Shown: positions 15,849-22,730 of the stretch, piece after piece
Layout: each line of letters starts with the position of its first letter
Position numbering within the stretch: position 1 is the stretch's first letter
Assembly: GCA_902778125.1 (NCBI GenBank)
Contig: CACYWH010000011.1
Location: 1-33,990, forward strand
Length of the DNA stretch: 33,990 nucleotides
Source of the DNA: an uncultured Erysipelotrichaceae bacterium
GTDB taxonomy: Bacteria > Bacillota_I > Bacilli_A > RF39 > UBA660
Direction: 5' to 3'
Translations under genes and position numbers: made by a program
The notes under the pieces: model-generated
What the model saw: the letters and a program-made list of their open reading frames with translations, nothing else
Told to the model about the DNA's origin: nothing
Database searches by the model: none

Positions 15849-15942
15849 AGAGTTTGATACCTCCAATTAATTCTATGGTATTTATTTTTGTAATATTACT
15901 TGGTATGATTTCTGCATACCTAATAATATTACTTAATCTCAT
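15841..15942 (-). CDS. 33-aa microprotein of the recombinase operon
   Basis: ATG 15942, preceded by AAGGAGG at 4 nt, encodes MRLSNIIRYAEIIPSN, then ITKINTIELIGGIKLYG and stop. It contains a mix of hydrophobic and polar residues rather than Lys/Asn-rich random code, and it overlaps the next ORF by 8 bp (ATGGTTAA). It is too short for a recognisable domain. The ribosome site and overlaps support translation. Confidence 0.55.
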   Translation of the reverse strand: MRLSNIIRYAEIIPSNITKINTIELIGGIKLYG

Positions 15943-15958
15943 AATCCTCCTTATTCAT
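15929..15958 (-). CDS. Possible 9-aa leader ORF
   Basis: ATG 15958 (MNKEDYEIK, stop) lies 9 nt after AAAGGAG. Its own codons carry the Shine-Dalgarno of the 33-aa ORF, which it overlaps by 14 bp. It may only be a coupling leader. Confidence 0.3.
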   Translation of the reverse strand: MNKEDYEIK

Positions 15959-15981
15959 AAACATCATCTCCTTTTGATTGA

Positions 15982-16011
15982 ATGATACCTCTCTTAAAAT
16001 ATAAGAGTCAA
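15982..16011 (-). promoter_or_regulatory. Promoter with operator for the recombinase operon
   Basis: Minus strand: TTGACT (16011-16006), an 18-bp spacer and TATCAT (15987-15982); +1 about 15975, next to AAAGGAG. The spacer holds a perfect inverted repeat, CTCTTA-AAATA-TAAGAG (15991-16007), well placed for a repressor. Confidence 0.6.
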
Positions 16012-16052
16012 GTCATTTACTATGGCAAGTTTTATCTATCATCCTAAAACGA

Positions 16053-16187
16053 TTCATAATTTATGAAAATATAAAACAGCAGGATAAGAAGATGGTGTAA
16101 CAACATGCGTTTTTCCTTATAAAATAAGGACTTGTGTATACACCATTCTTATTTCGTACTTACTAAATTCAACCTACTTTGTAGGTT
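16053..16187. other. Non-coding block of nested hairpins inside the element
   Basis: The stretch 15959-16308 holds no gene of useful size. It contains TTCATAA-T-TTATGAA (16053-16067), a long stem pairing ATAAGAA/TGGTGTA (about 16085-16099) with TACACCA/TTCTTAT (about 16138-16151) that encloses TCCTTAT-AAA-ATAAGGA (16114-16130), and AACCTAC-TTT-GTAGGTT (16171-16187). It could be a structured RNA, recombinase accessory sites or a single-strand origin. It matches no RNA family I recognise. Confidence 0.6.
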
Positions 16188-16245
16188 AATATAAAGGATG
16201 ATTATTTAATAAATCTTTATATTATAAGATATTAAAACATAAAAA

Positions 16246-16289
16246 AATCATCCTATTACCTAATTTTTATTAGATTTTATAGGATGATT
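16246..16289 (-). terminator. Terminator of the RyR-domain cargo gene
   Basis: Outer stem AATCATCCTAT (16246-16256) / ATAGGATGATT (16279-16289) enclosing inner stem CTAAT / ATTAG. On the minus strand it is followed by seven T. It lies 20 bp after the cargo stop. Confidence 0.75.
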
Positions 16290-16308
16290 AATTTTTATTA
16301 TAAATTAA

Positions 16309-16845
16309 TTATAATTTTTTTCCAGATAATTGAATTCCATATTGATCACAAATTGATGCAACATCTATCAAACCACTCATATAGGCTTGAACTTTTGCTT
16401 GTGCAGGACCAACTTGTGCTTTATCTTTGTCTTGTTCTTCTTTAGATAATTGATCATATGGAACAGCTAGTTTTGGATCACCATAATTTGGATCATAAAC
16501 CCAAGAATTTCTTTTTAACCATTCTTCATGAATAGTTGCGCCCATTTGTTCTAGCTCTTCAGATGTAATTGGTTCACTAGCCATTGTCTTATCATAAACC
16601 AATTCAATTGCAACTCTTGCGGCCTCTAAGTTTTCATATTGCCAATTTGATGGTAATTCCTCAAAAGAACAATTCGCAATATCAACCTCATCAGTTCCAT
16701 GACTTGCATTCCATACTTCATCTTTTGATTTTTTGATTCTTGGTTCAAAAGTGCCATCTTCTTTTTTTCTAGGTGCTCTCCATGCTTCGTGTAAATCTGA
16801 ACCCAATGCATATGAAAGTGCATCTTTTACAATTTTATCGTCCAT
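16309..16845 (-). CDS. RyR-domain protein, cargo of the recombinase element
   Basis: 178 aa. The C-terminal half contains HEEWLKRNSWVYDPNYGDP followed by LAVPYDQLSKEEQDKDK, the pattern of the RyR repeat (HExW, a W-x-Y turn, then P.L.VPYD.L...E...D). The N-terminal part (ALGSDLHEAWRAPRK, ELPSNWQYENLEAARVAIELVYD) carries the aligned first helices of bacterial RyR proteins. It is richer in Ala, Trp, Asp and Pro and poorer in Asn/Ile/Lys than neighbours, which fits recent transfer. GGAGG lies 9 nt before ATG 16845, with its own promoter and terminator. Bacterial RyR proteins are thought to bind small ligands, possibly nucleotides; the role here is unknown. Confidence 0.75.
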   Translation of the reverse strand: MDDKIVKDALSYALGSDLHEAWRAPRKKEDGTFEPRIKKSKDEVWNASHGTDEVDIANCSFEELPSNWQYENLEAARVAIELVYDKTMASEPITSEELEQMGATIHEEWLKRNSWVYDPNYGDPKLAVPYDQLSKEEQDKDKAQVGPAQAKVQAYMSGLIDVASICDQYGIQLSGKKL

Positions 16846-16866
16846 TTATTATTCCTCCTTTAACAT

Positions 16867-16875
16867 ATTGTATCA
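16867..16875 (-). promoter_or_regulatory. Extended -10 promoter of the RyR-domain gene
   Basis: The minus strand reads TGATACAAT, +1 about 16860, leader of about 15 nt containing AAAGGAGG. It lies just inside the element end. Confidence 0.5.
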
Positions 16876-16900
16876 TATTTTTAGCTTTTTTTAACATAAT

Positions 16901-18166
16901 TTACTCATTATTCCCCATAAAAATCCTATCACCTTTTTTAACAACATAGGTATTATAATTTGTAGATCCTGGTATTTTTAATACTTGTCCAATTTGTAAA
17001 GTGTTTGTTGATAACTTGTTAAGTTTTATTATATCATCTATCTTAACATCATATTTATTTGCAATTGTATATAAATTGTCTCCTTTTTGTACGATATAAT
17101 TTATTTCACCAGTAGATTTACTCGGTATATTTAATACTTGTCCAATCTGCAAAATATCACTCTTAAGATTATTTAACTCCTTGATTTCTGAAACAGTTAT
17201 TCCATTTAAAGCAGCTATGTCAAATAAAGTGTCTCCTTTTTTAACAATGTATATATTATTTTTTATACCCGTTTTTTCATTTTTAGGTATAAATATTTGC
17301 TGATTAATTGTTAAATTTGAATTAGATAGATTATTTATATTTTTTAAAGTTTCAACAGTAGTATTATATTCTTTTGCAATATCCCATAGTGAGTCTCCTT
17401 TTTTAACTGTATATAGTAAATATTCATCTGGAACAACTTCATCTATATCAGTAACATTTAATGTTTGACCCACTTTTAATACATTTGTTGATAACTTGTT
17501 AATTTCTTTAAGTTTTTTAACAGTAGTACCAAATTGATTTGCTATGCTCCATAAAGAATCGCCTTTTTTAACTGTATAATAATTTGAATTAGCAGGAGCT
17601 ACATATTTAATATTTGCATAATTACATACTGCTCTTACTACTGCCTCTGCATATTTTTCATAATTTTTTTTAATCTGTTCTACATCATCTTTAGGACTAT
17701 CAACAAATCCATATTCAACTATAATTGTTTCATTATTTGGAGTGTCTCTGTGCATAAAATAATAGTCTTTTATAGGATTACTTGGCAATCTAAGTTGATA
17801 ATATTTCCTAATATTTTGCCCCTCTTTTTCTATTTCATCCAAAACCTTTTTTGAAAGATTACTATTATTTCTAAGAGCATATATAACTTCTGCTCCATCT
17901 CCACCTCCTGCATTTAAATGATTTGATATTACTATTACATCTTTTCCATTTCCAAAAAAACTCTGAACTTTTGATGTTCTTTCCTTAGGAGATAAAGTTA
18001 CATCTGTATCTCTAGTTAATTTAACTGGAACATTTAAAGCCTTAAATCTATCATACATATATTTGCTTATTAACAATGTATAGTCTTTTTCTTTTAAATT
18101 ATTAGAAACAGCCCCAGGATCTGTACCACCATGTCCTGGATCAATAACAATACCTTTTAAAGCCAT
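16901..18166 (-). CDS. LysM N-acetylmuramoyl-L-alanine amidase, 3'-truncated by the element
   Basis: 421 aa from ATG 18166 (AGGTGAT site; an in-frame start at 18199 lacks one). The N-terminal Amidase_3 domain cleaves MurNAc-L-Ala; Zn ligands and the catalytic Glu are in VIDPGHGGTDPGA, SNHLNAGGGDGAEV and IIVEYGFVDSP. Four complete LysM repeats follow (about residues 195-412), each opening with [KQ]KGD. A fifth starts TYVVKKGD and then changes to RIFMGNNE and a stop supplied by the element. The rest of it is at 13971-14090. There is no signal peptide, so export is unexplained. The truncated enzyme is probably still active. Confidence 0.92.
   Translation of the reverse strand: MALKGIVIDPGHGGTDPGAVSNNLKEKDYTLLISKYMYDRFKALNVPVKLTRDTDVTLSPKERTSKVQSFFGNGKDVIVISNHLNAGGGDGAEVIYALRNNSNLSKKVLDEIEKEGQNIRKYYQLRLPSNPIKDYYFMHRDTPNNETIIVEYGFVDSPKDDVEQIKKNYEKYAEAVVRAVCNYANIKYVAPANSNYYTVKKGDSLWSIANQFGTTVKKLKEINKLSTNVLKVGQTLNVTDIDEVVPDEYLLYTVKKGDSLWDIAKEYNTTVETLKNINNLSNSNLTINQQIFIPKNEKTGIKNNIYIVKKGDTLFDIAALNGITVSEIKELNNLKSDILQIGQVLNIPSKSTGEINYIVQKGDNLYTIANKYDVKIDDIIKLNKLSTNTLQIGQVLKIPGSTNYNTYVVKKGDRIFMGNNE
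16927..16930. repeat. Element junction next to the amidase 5' part (att core)
   Basis: TATC matching 14087-14090. On the minus strand the context is AAAAAAGGT-GATA-GGATTTTT; the amidase LysM code ends here. Confidence 0.7.
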
Positions 18167-18174
18167 AATATCAC

Positions 18175-18510
18175 CTAGTTTATTGTATGAAAAAAGCACT
18201 TAAATGTGCTTTCATTCTTTATTTGATTTATTACTAGTAAATGCAATTTATCAATGTACTTTTCTTTTATGGTCCCTTTTTGTGTCCCATATGGCAAATA
18301 TGTTCTACCATTGTATTCTACTATTAAATATCCTTCATTAGTATTTTCATCAGTATAATTAGCACTTTCAAATCCAATTAAATCTTCACTCAATTCAGGA
18401 TATTTAATACCGCAACCACTTAACAATATAGTAAATAATATTATGGAATAAATAATAATATTTATTAACTTCTTACTTATAATATACTTTCTAGAAATAA
18501 TAATAAACAA
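18175..18510 (-). CDS. Small predicted lipoprotein
   Basis: About 111 aa. The hydrophobic signal segment ends in lipobox LLSGC, so Cys would be lipidated and the rest exported. The mature part (GYLIVEYNGRTYLPYG) is short and of unknown function. The start is uncertain: no ATG lies before the signal, TTG 18510 would overlap the upstream gene by 34 bp, and no clear ribosome site is seen. The last 13 codons run through an intrinsic terminator (18193-18212), so a transcript ended there would lack a stop codon. The 3' end may have been changed by a frameshift. Confidence 0.6.
   Translation of the reverse strand: MFIIISRKYIISKKLINIIIYSIILFTILLSGCGIKYPELSEDLIGFESANYTDENTNEGYLIVEYNGRTYLPYGTQKGTIKEKYIDKLHLLVINQIKNESTFKCFFHTIN
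18193..18212 (-). terminator. Terminator located inside the lipoprotein's last codons
   Basis: Stem AAAGCAC / GTGCTTT with a 6-nt loop. On the minus strand T continues through 18190. The lipoprotein stop is only at 18175, past the T-tract. Confidence 0.7.
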
Positions 18511-18851
18511 AAGAAAAACATAAAAATTAAGATGTGACCCAGATATATTTTTATTAGAATGCCTGGTGTATCACTACTTTTATATTTATATCTAGCAACA
18601 CCAACCAATATAAGTGAACTAATTACTCCAGCAGCAAATAATACTGATATAAAATATCCAAATGAAAATATAAATGCAATAGCGGAAAAATAAAATACAA
18701 TCATAGATGTTACACAAAATATATCTGCTTTTTTATTATCTATATTTTTTTCTTTCTTATTTTTTTGAAAATCATAATCAATTTTATTCCCACAAAATTG
18801 ACAATATTTATCATTTTTATCTACTTTTTTATTACAATATTTACAAATCAT
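18477..18851 (-). CDS. Zinc-ribbon membrane protein
   Basis: 124 aa. Two CxxC knuckles (CKYC at residues 3-6, CQFC at 17-20) are followed by a Lys/Asn-rich linker and about three hydrophobic segments (about 45-66, 68-86 and 101-123). It has the same design as 10950-11348 but little sequence identity. AGGAG lies 9-10 nt before ATG 18851. It overlaps the lipoprotein reading frame at its 3' end. Function unknown. Confidence 0.78.
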   Translation of the reverse strand: MICKYCNKKVDKNDKYCQFCGNKIDYDFQKNKKEKNIDNKKADIFCVTSMIVFYFSAIAFIFSFGYFISVLFAAGVISSLILVGVARYKYKSSDTPGILIKIYLGHILIFMFFFCLLLFLESIL

Positions 18852-18874
18852 ATCTATATACTCCTACTATAAAT

Positions 18875-18883
18875 AGTATAACA
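18875..18883 (-). promoter_or_regulatory. Extended -10 promoter of the zinc-ribbon/lipoprotein pair
   Basis: The minus strand reads TGTTATACT, +1 about 18868, 17-nt leader with AGGAG. Confidence 0.55.
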
Positions 18884-18899
18884 TATTATTAGAAAATAT

Positions 18900-19775
18900 T
18901 TAATATTTCTTTACGAATTTAAATTCCTCTTTCTCTGTACAAGGAAAACCTGTATTATATGAAATATTGTTTCTAATAAAATAATTATTAAGGGGTCTAT
19001 CTAAATATAAATAATTATTAACATCTTCTATAAGTTCACTTGCAATTCTTAGTGATTTTTTCCATAAATCATCAAATGAATCTATAAATTCTTCCCCGCT
19101 AATAGGATTATTAATAGAATGATGATTTAGGTTTAAATATCTAGTAACCCTAGATACATTTTTATTATAAAAGAAGTCTCCTATATTTATTCCTTTACAA
19201 ATATTATTAATCACTCTATTTTTACTTAATCTTAATTTATCAAAACTAATAAGTGAATTAACACCAATATCATATTTAGTAGCCATGTTATTTTTACGGA
19301 ATATCCTTAAATATAAGTCATTTATTACACCCCTAAGTTCAGGGTTTAGTACTTTTGATGGATAATAATAAATTTTCTTCTTTTTATGTTGTTTTAACAT
19401 AACATAATCACTTATCCATAATTCAACTAATGCATGAGGCTTTAATATGCTTTTAGAAGGCATTTTTTCTGTCATATAATAAATTAATGGGTGCATTACT
19501 AAATCAAGCACAAAATGGTCTAATTGGCCATATACAAACGCCATTACTTTACTATTATCTTGTAGTTTTCTTTCTTTTACCATTCTAAGAAGGGTTTCAA
19601 AATAAATGCCCGTATCATGAGAGTGTTGATAATCAAACAAACCATAATCAGTAAACATTAAAGAGTCAGGTCCAAATGCAAACCTAACTAAATCATTTCT
19701 ATCAACATTAGTTCTTTTATGAATACTAGACATAACCGTTTCACTATGAATCGAATGTGTTTTATAATCTGGCAT
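18900..19775 (-). CDS. Zinc-dependent phospholipase C-like protein (PF00882 type)
   Basis: 291 aa from ATG 19775. The N-terminal MPDYKTHSIHSETV, FAFGPDSLMFTDYG, YGQLDHFVLDLVMHPLIYY and HALVELWISDYVML supply the spaced His and Asp residues of the zinc-dependent PLC fold, here as a cytoplasmic family without a signal peptide. Whether it cleaves phospholipids is not shown; many bacterial members are only named by fold. Extended -10 TGTTATAAT (19803-19795) and a GGGGTG site give a 13-nt leader; an in-frame ATG at 19796 lies in the -10 box and is rejected. Confidence 0.8.
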   Translation of the reverse strand: MPDYKTHSIHSETVMSSIHKRTNVDRNDLVRFAFGPDSLMFTDYGLFDYQHSHDTGIYFETLLRMVKERKLQDNSKVMAFVYGQLDHFVLDLVMHPLIYYMTEKMPSKSILKPHALVELWISDYVMLKQHKKKKIYYYPSKVLNPELRGVINDLYLRIFRKNNMATKYDIGVNSLISFDKLRLSKNRVINNICKGINIGDFFYNKNVSRVTRYLNLNHHSINNPISGEEFIDSFDDLWKKSLRIASELIEDVNNYLYLDRPLNNYFIRNNISYNTGFPCTEKEEFKFVKKY

Positions 19776-19794
19776 TTTTTCACCCCACCAAAGC

Positions 19795-19803
19795 ATTATA
19801 ACA
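19795..19803 (-). promoter_or_regulatory. Extended -10 promoter of the phospholipase-like gene
   Basis: The minus strand reads TGTTATAAT; +1 about 19788. Confidence 0.6.
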
Positions 19804-19828
19804 CATTTTTATGCTTTTTGATAAAAAA

Positions 19829-19847
19829 AGCACTCAATTCAAGTGCT
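19829..19847 (-). terminator. Terminator of the gpx-trxB operon
   Basis: Stem AGCACT / AGTGCT with a 7-nt loop, followed on the minus strand by a run of seven T. The trxB stop codon overlaps the stem. Confidence 0.75.
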
Positions 19848-20748
19848 ATTTACTAATATATTTAATTGCTTCAGTAGCAGCAACTGCTCCATCGGATGCA
19901 GCGGTTACAAGTTGACGTACTTTCTTAACTCTATTATCTCCTGCAACAAATATACCTGGAACATTTGTATTACAATCCTCACTTGCTATTACATATCCAT
20001 TATTATCAAGATTAATAATTGAAGCAAAATTTTGATTTTCAGGGATTCTACCAACTGCAACAAATAAACCATCAACTTTAATATTATTTACATTGCCATC
20101 ATTGTTTGTAACTTCAATACTTTCAAGTTTATTATTAGATATTAATTTTGTTACATTACTATTATAAATAATTTCAACATTAGATTTTTCTTTTAATTTA
20201 TCAACTGTAGCCTCTTCGCCTCTAAATTCATTTCTTCTATGAATAAGATATACTTTTTCGGCAATATCAGATAAATATAATGCATCCTCTAATGCTGTAT
20301 TACCGCCACCTACTACAGCAACAGTTTTTCCTTTGTAAAAAGCTCCATCACAAGTAGCACAATAAGATATACCCTTTCCAGTTAATTCATCTTCATTTTC
20401 TATTCCAAGTTTCCTATTATCAGAACCAGTAGCTAGAATAATGGTTTTGGTTTCATACTTGTTATTTGAAGTAATAACACATTTAGATATATTATTATCT
20501 TCTAAATTTATTACTTTCTCAAATTTTATTTCAGCACCCAATTCTTTTGCTTGATTATATAATTTAGTAGCAAAATCAAACCCTGAAATATGTGGTTCAG
20601 CAGGATAATTTTCTATATTTAATGTATTAACTATTTGACCACCATAACTTTTAGCTTCTAATACTAAAACTTTTTTTGATGCTCTTCTTAAATATATAGC
20701 TGCCGTTAATCCAGCAGTTCCAGCTCCAACAATAATGCAATCGTACAT
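19846..20748 (-). CDS. trxB: Thioredoxin reductase
   Basis: FAD enzyme of 300 aa that passes electrons from NADPH to thioredoxin. FAD-binding GAGTAGLTAAIYLRRA is at the N-terminus, redox pair CATC in ISYCATCDGAFY (about 132-141), NADPH-binding GGGNTALEDALYLS, and C-terminal VAGDNRVKKVRQLVTAASDGAVAA. Full length for the low-molecular-weight type. It starts 10 bp after gpx with AAAGGAG, so the two form an antioxidant operon in which TrxB can recycle the thioredoxin used by the peroxidase. No thioredoxin gene is present here. Confidence 0.95.
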   Translation of the reverse strand: MYDCIIVGAGTAGLTAAIYLRRASKKVLVLEAKSYGGQIVNTLNIENYPAEPHISGFDFATKLYNQAKELGAEIKFEKVINLEDNNISKCVITSNNKYETKTIILATGSDNRKLGIENEDELTGKGISYCATCDGAFYKGKTVAVVGGGNTALEDALYLSDIAEKVYLIHRRNEFRGEEATVDKLKEKSNVEIIYNSNVTKLISNNKLESIEVTNNDGNVNNIKVDGLFVAVGRIPENQNFASIINLDNNGYVIASEDCNTNVPGIFVAGDNRVKKVRQLVTAASDGAVAATEAIKYISK

Positions 20749-20758
20749 AATATCTCCT

Positions 20759-21301
20759 TTATTTTATTAATTTTAATATATCTTCTTCCATATTTTTAGG
20801 TAAAAATGTTGGATCATATCTTTTAACAACTTTACCATCAACATTTACTAAAAACTTAGTAAAATTCCATAATATATCACCTTTTTTTGTAGCAGTTTTA
20901 CTAATTTTTTCTATGGCTTTCATCGCCATTTTATTTTTAAGACCGACTACTTCTTCTGTAGGCATTTCCTTTTTTAAATATGTATATAATGGACTTTCAT
21001 TATCACCATTAACTTCAATTTTAGCAAATTGATCAAATGTAGTATTATATTTAGAAGTACAAAATTCATGTATTTCATCATCTGTACCTGGTGCTTGATG
21101 ACCAAATTGATCACATGGGAAATCTAATACTTCAAAACCTTTATCATGATATTTTTTATATAATTCTTCAAGTCCTTCATATTGAGGTGTAAAGCCACAT
21201 CCAGTAGCAGTATTTACCACCAATAGTACTTTACCTTTTAGACTAGATAAATCGAAATCCTTGCCACCTCTAGTTTTAACTTTTAAATCATAAATATTCA
21301 T
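20759..21301 (-). CDS. Glutathione peroxidase-family thiol peroxidase
   Basis: Reduces hydroperoxides. 180 aa, with peroxidatic Cys in VNTATGCGFTPQY (in place of selenocysteine), the conserved FPCDQFG, and WNFTKFLV with Trp and Asn of the catalytic tetrad. Like other bacterial Cys-type members it probably uses thioredoxin rather than glutathione, which its operon partner trxB supports. ATG 21301 has AAGGAG upstream. A weak TAGAAT box near 21330 may be the promoter. Confidence 0.93.
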   Translation of the reverse strand: MNIYDLKVKTRGGKDFDLSSLKGKVLLVVNTATGCGFTPQYEGLEELYKKYHDKGFEVLDFPCDQFGHQAPGTDDEIHEFCTSKYNTTFDQFAKIEVNGDNESPLYTYLKKEMPTEEVVGLKNKMAMKAIEKISKTATKKGDILWNFTKFLVNVDGKVVKRYDPTFLPKNMEEDILKLIK

Positions 21302-21378
21302 ATAATTTCTCCTTATTTACAAAATAATTCTATCTACTAAAATAACCATAGTAATCGATTTCACTAAAATTTAACAAA

Positions 21379-22206
21379 CTAATTATGTTTATACTTAAAT
21401 AAATACGATGGTCTATGCCCTTCACCAGTTTTAAGCTTATTAGTCTTAACAACTTTATTAGATATTATTCTTCTAAAAGCAGGATCTAATAATTTCTTAT
21501 TTAATATTACTTCATATACTTGTTGAAGTTCTCCCAAAGTAAATAATTCAGGCATCATATTAAAAACAACATCAGTATATTCTATTTTATTTTTTAATCT
21601 TTCTAATCCGGATAAAATTACTATAGTATGATCAAAAGCAATCTTATCATTTTTTACTTCAACAAATTTATATCTATCCGTAGTTTTTTCTTTAAGAACT
21701 TTTTTTATCGAGAAATTAATATTTTCATATCCATTATTTAATATAACATCTATTATATCATCTTTTTCATTAATACTAACAATATCAAACCAACATGCAT
21801 TTTCATTTAAATTTTCATTTAATCTATTCTTATCTATTAATGCCATATATGAAGATGATATTATTCTCATTCTAGGATCTCTATGTACACTTCCAAAAGT
21901 ATATAATTGTTCTAAATATATATTATCTAAATTAGTTTCTCTTTTTAATATTCTAATAGGTGCATCTTCAAGATCTTCATCAATTTTAACAAATCCACCT
22001 GGTAAACACCACTTACCTTTAAAAGGATAGTCATCTCTTTTAACAAGTAAAATACTCATTTTCTTTTTATCAGTTTTCCTATAATTACCTGTTTCTTCAC
22101 TAGATACACTTAATATTAAAATATCTACTGTCATAGATAATTTTTCATAAATAGAAGAATCGTAGTCCTTTAAAAATTCTTCTTCTGAATTATATACTTT
22201 TTCCAT
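21379..22206 (-). CDS. nrtR: NrtR-type Nudix-winged-helix transcriptional regulator
   Basis: 275 aa. The N-terminal Nudix-like domain (about 28-165) contains LLVKRDDYPFKGKWCLPGGFVKIDEDLE. Its Nudix box is degraded: APIRILKRETNLD replaces the usual A..REL.EE, so hydrolysis is probably lost and it senses ligand. The C-terminal winged helix (about 205-275) reads FTLGELQQVYEVILNKKLLDPAFRR, the NrtR signature. NrtR family members repress NAD genes and respond to ADP-ribose or NAD. It sits just downstream of the NAD locus, which has a strong operator at 27286-27316. GAGGTG precedes ATG 22206. Confidence 0.88.
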   Translation of the reverse strand: MEKVYNSEEEFLKDYDSSIYEKLSMTVDILILSVSSEETGNYRKTDKKKMSILLVKRDDYPFKGKWCLPGGFVKIDEDLEDAPIRILKRETNLDNIYLEQLYTFGSVHRDPRMRIISSSYMALIDKNRLNENLNENACWFDIVSINEKDDIIDVILNNGYENINFSIKKVLKEKTTDRYKFVEVKNDKIAFDHTIVILSGLERLKNKIEYTDVVFNMMPELFTLGELQQVYEVILNKKLLDPAFRRIISNKVVKTNKLKTGEGHRPSYLFKYKHN

Positions 22207-22230
22207 ATCTCACCTCTTTAGATATATATT

Positions 22231-22239
22231 ATTTTATCA
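22231..22239 (-). promoter_or_regulatory. Possible extended -10 promoter of nrtR
   Basis: The minus strand reads TGATAAAAT in the 50-bp gap after pncC. No copy of the 27286-27316 operator is present here. Confidence 0.35.
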
Positions 22240-22256
22240 TATATTTTAATTATTTA

Positions 22257-22730
22257 TTATTCTATATCTAAAACTTTATATAATGTTTTTTTTATTTCTT
22301 TTACTACATCATTTTTACATAATTTTCTACTTTTATTAGTAACTCTAATTTTATTAGTGTAATATTTATTATCTTTACTATTATAAATACTAAAATATAC
22401 TACATTATCTTCACCAAATAAATTATTTTTATCAACTCTATTTAATTTTCCTGTTATTCCTACTCCATATGTAGAAGATGTAAATTCACTAATACATTTA
22501 CTCATTTCACGAGCCACTTCCATACTATAAACAGAATATTTATCTATTGTATCTTTAGATACACCCATTTTTATTTTATACTCATTTGAATATGTTACTG
22601 CACTAAATTTTAGCACTTCGGATGAACCACTTACATTAGTTATCTCATTTGCCAAATCACCCCCAGTGCATGATTCCATAGTACTAATGGTTTCTTTATT
22701 TTCAATTAATTTATTAACTATTTTTTTCAT
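22257..22730 (-). CDS. pncC: CinA C-terminal/PncC-type nicotinamide-nucleotide amidase
   Basis: 157 aa, a stand-alone CinA C-terminal domain. It converts NMN to nicotinate mononucleotide, returning pyridine nucleotide to NadD. The family motif STMESCTGGDLANEITNVSGSS is at residues 16-37, followed by VTYSNEYKIKMGVS and YGVGITGKL. Some known motif residues differ (GKL instead of GxAGP), so activity is likely but not certain. The start ATG 22730 (AAGGA site) overlaps the preceding gene by 17 bp. Its place beside nadD, nadE and nrtR supports the NAD role over a competence role. Confidence 0.82.
   Translation of the reverse strand: MKKIVNKLIENKETISTMESCTGGDLANEITNVSGSSEVLKFSAVTYSNEYKIKMGVSKDTIDKYSVYSMEVAREMSKCISEFTSSTYGVGITGKLNRVDKNNLFGEDNVVYFSIYNSKDNKYYTNKIRVTNKSRKLCKNDVVKEIKKTLYKVLDIE

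Larger units (their letters stand above)
14087..16930. mobile_element. 2.84-kb serine-recombinase element inserted in a LysM amidase gene
   Basis: The element is bounded by TATC on the plus strand (GATA on minus) at 14087-14090 and 16927-16930. Outside these points the two halves of one LysM-coding frame can be joined: YVVKKGD plus TLWDIAQKYG. Inside are a large serine recombinase, tiny ORFs with an operator-like promoter, a block of nested hairpins, a terminator and a RyR-domain cargo gene with its own promoter. The very short shared core and the recombinase gene ending 15 bp from one end are typical of serine integrase insertions. Exact ends are uncertain by a few bases. Confidence 0.85.
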
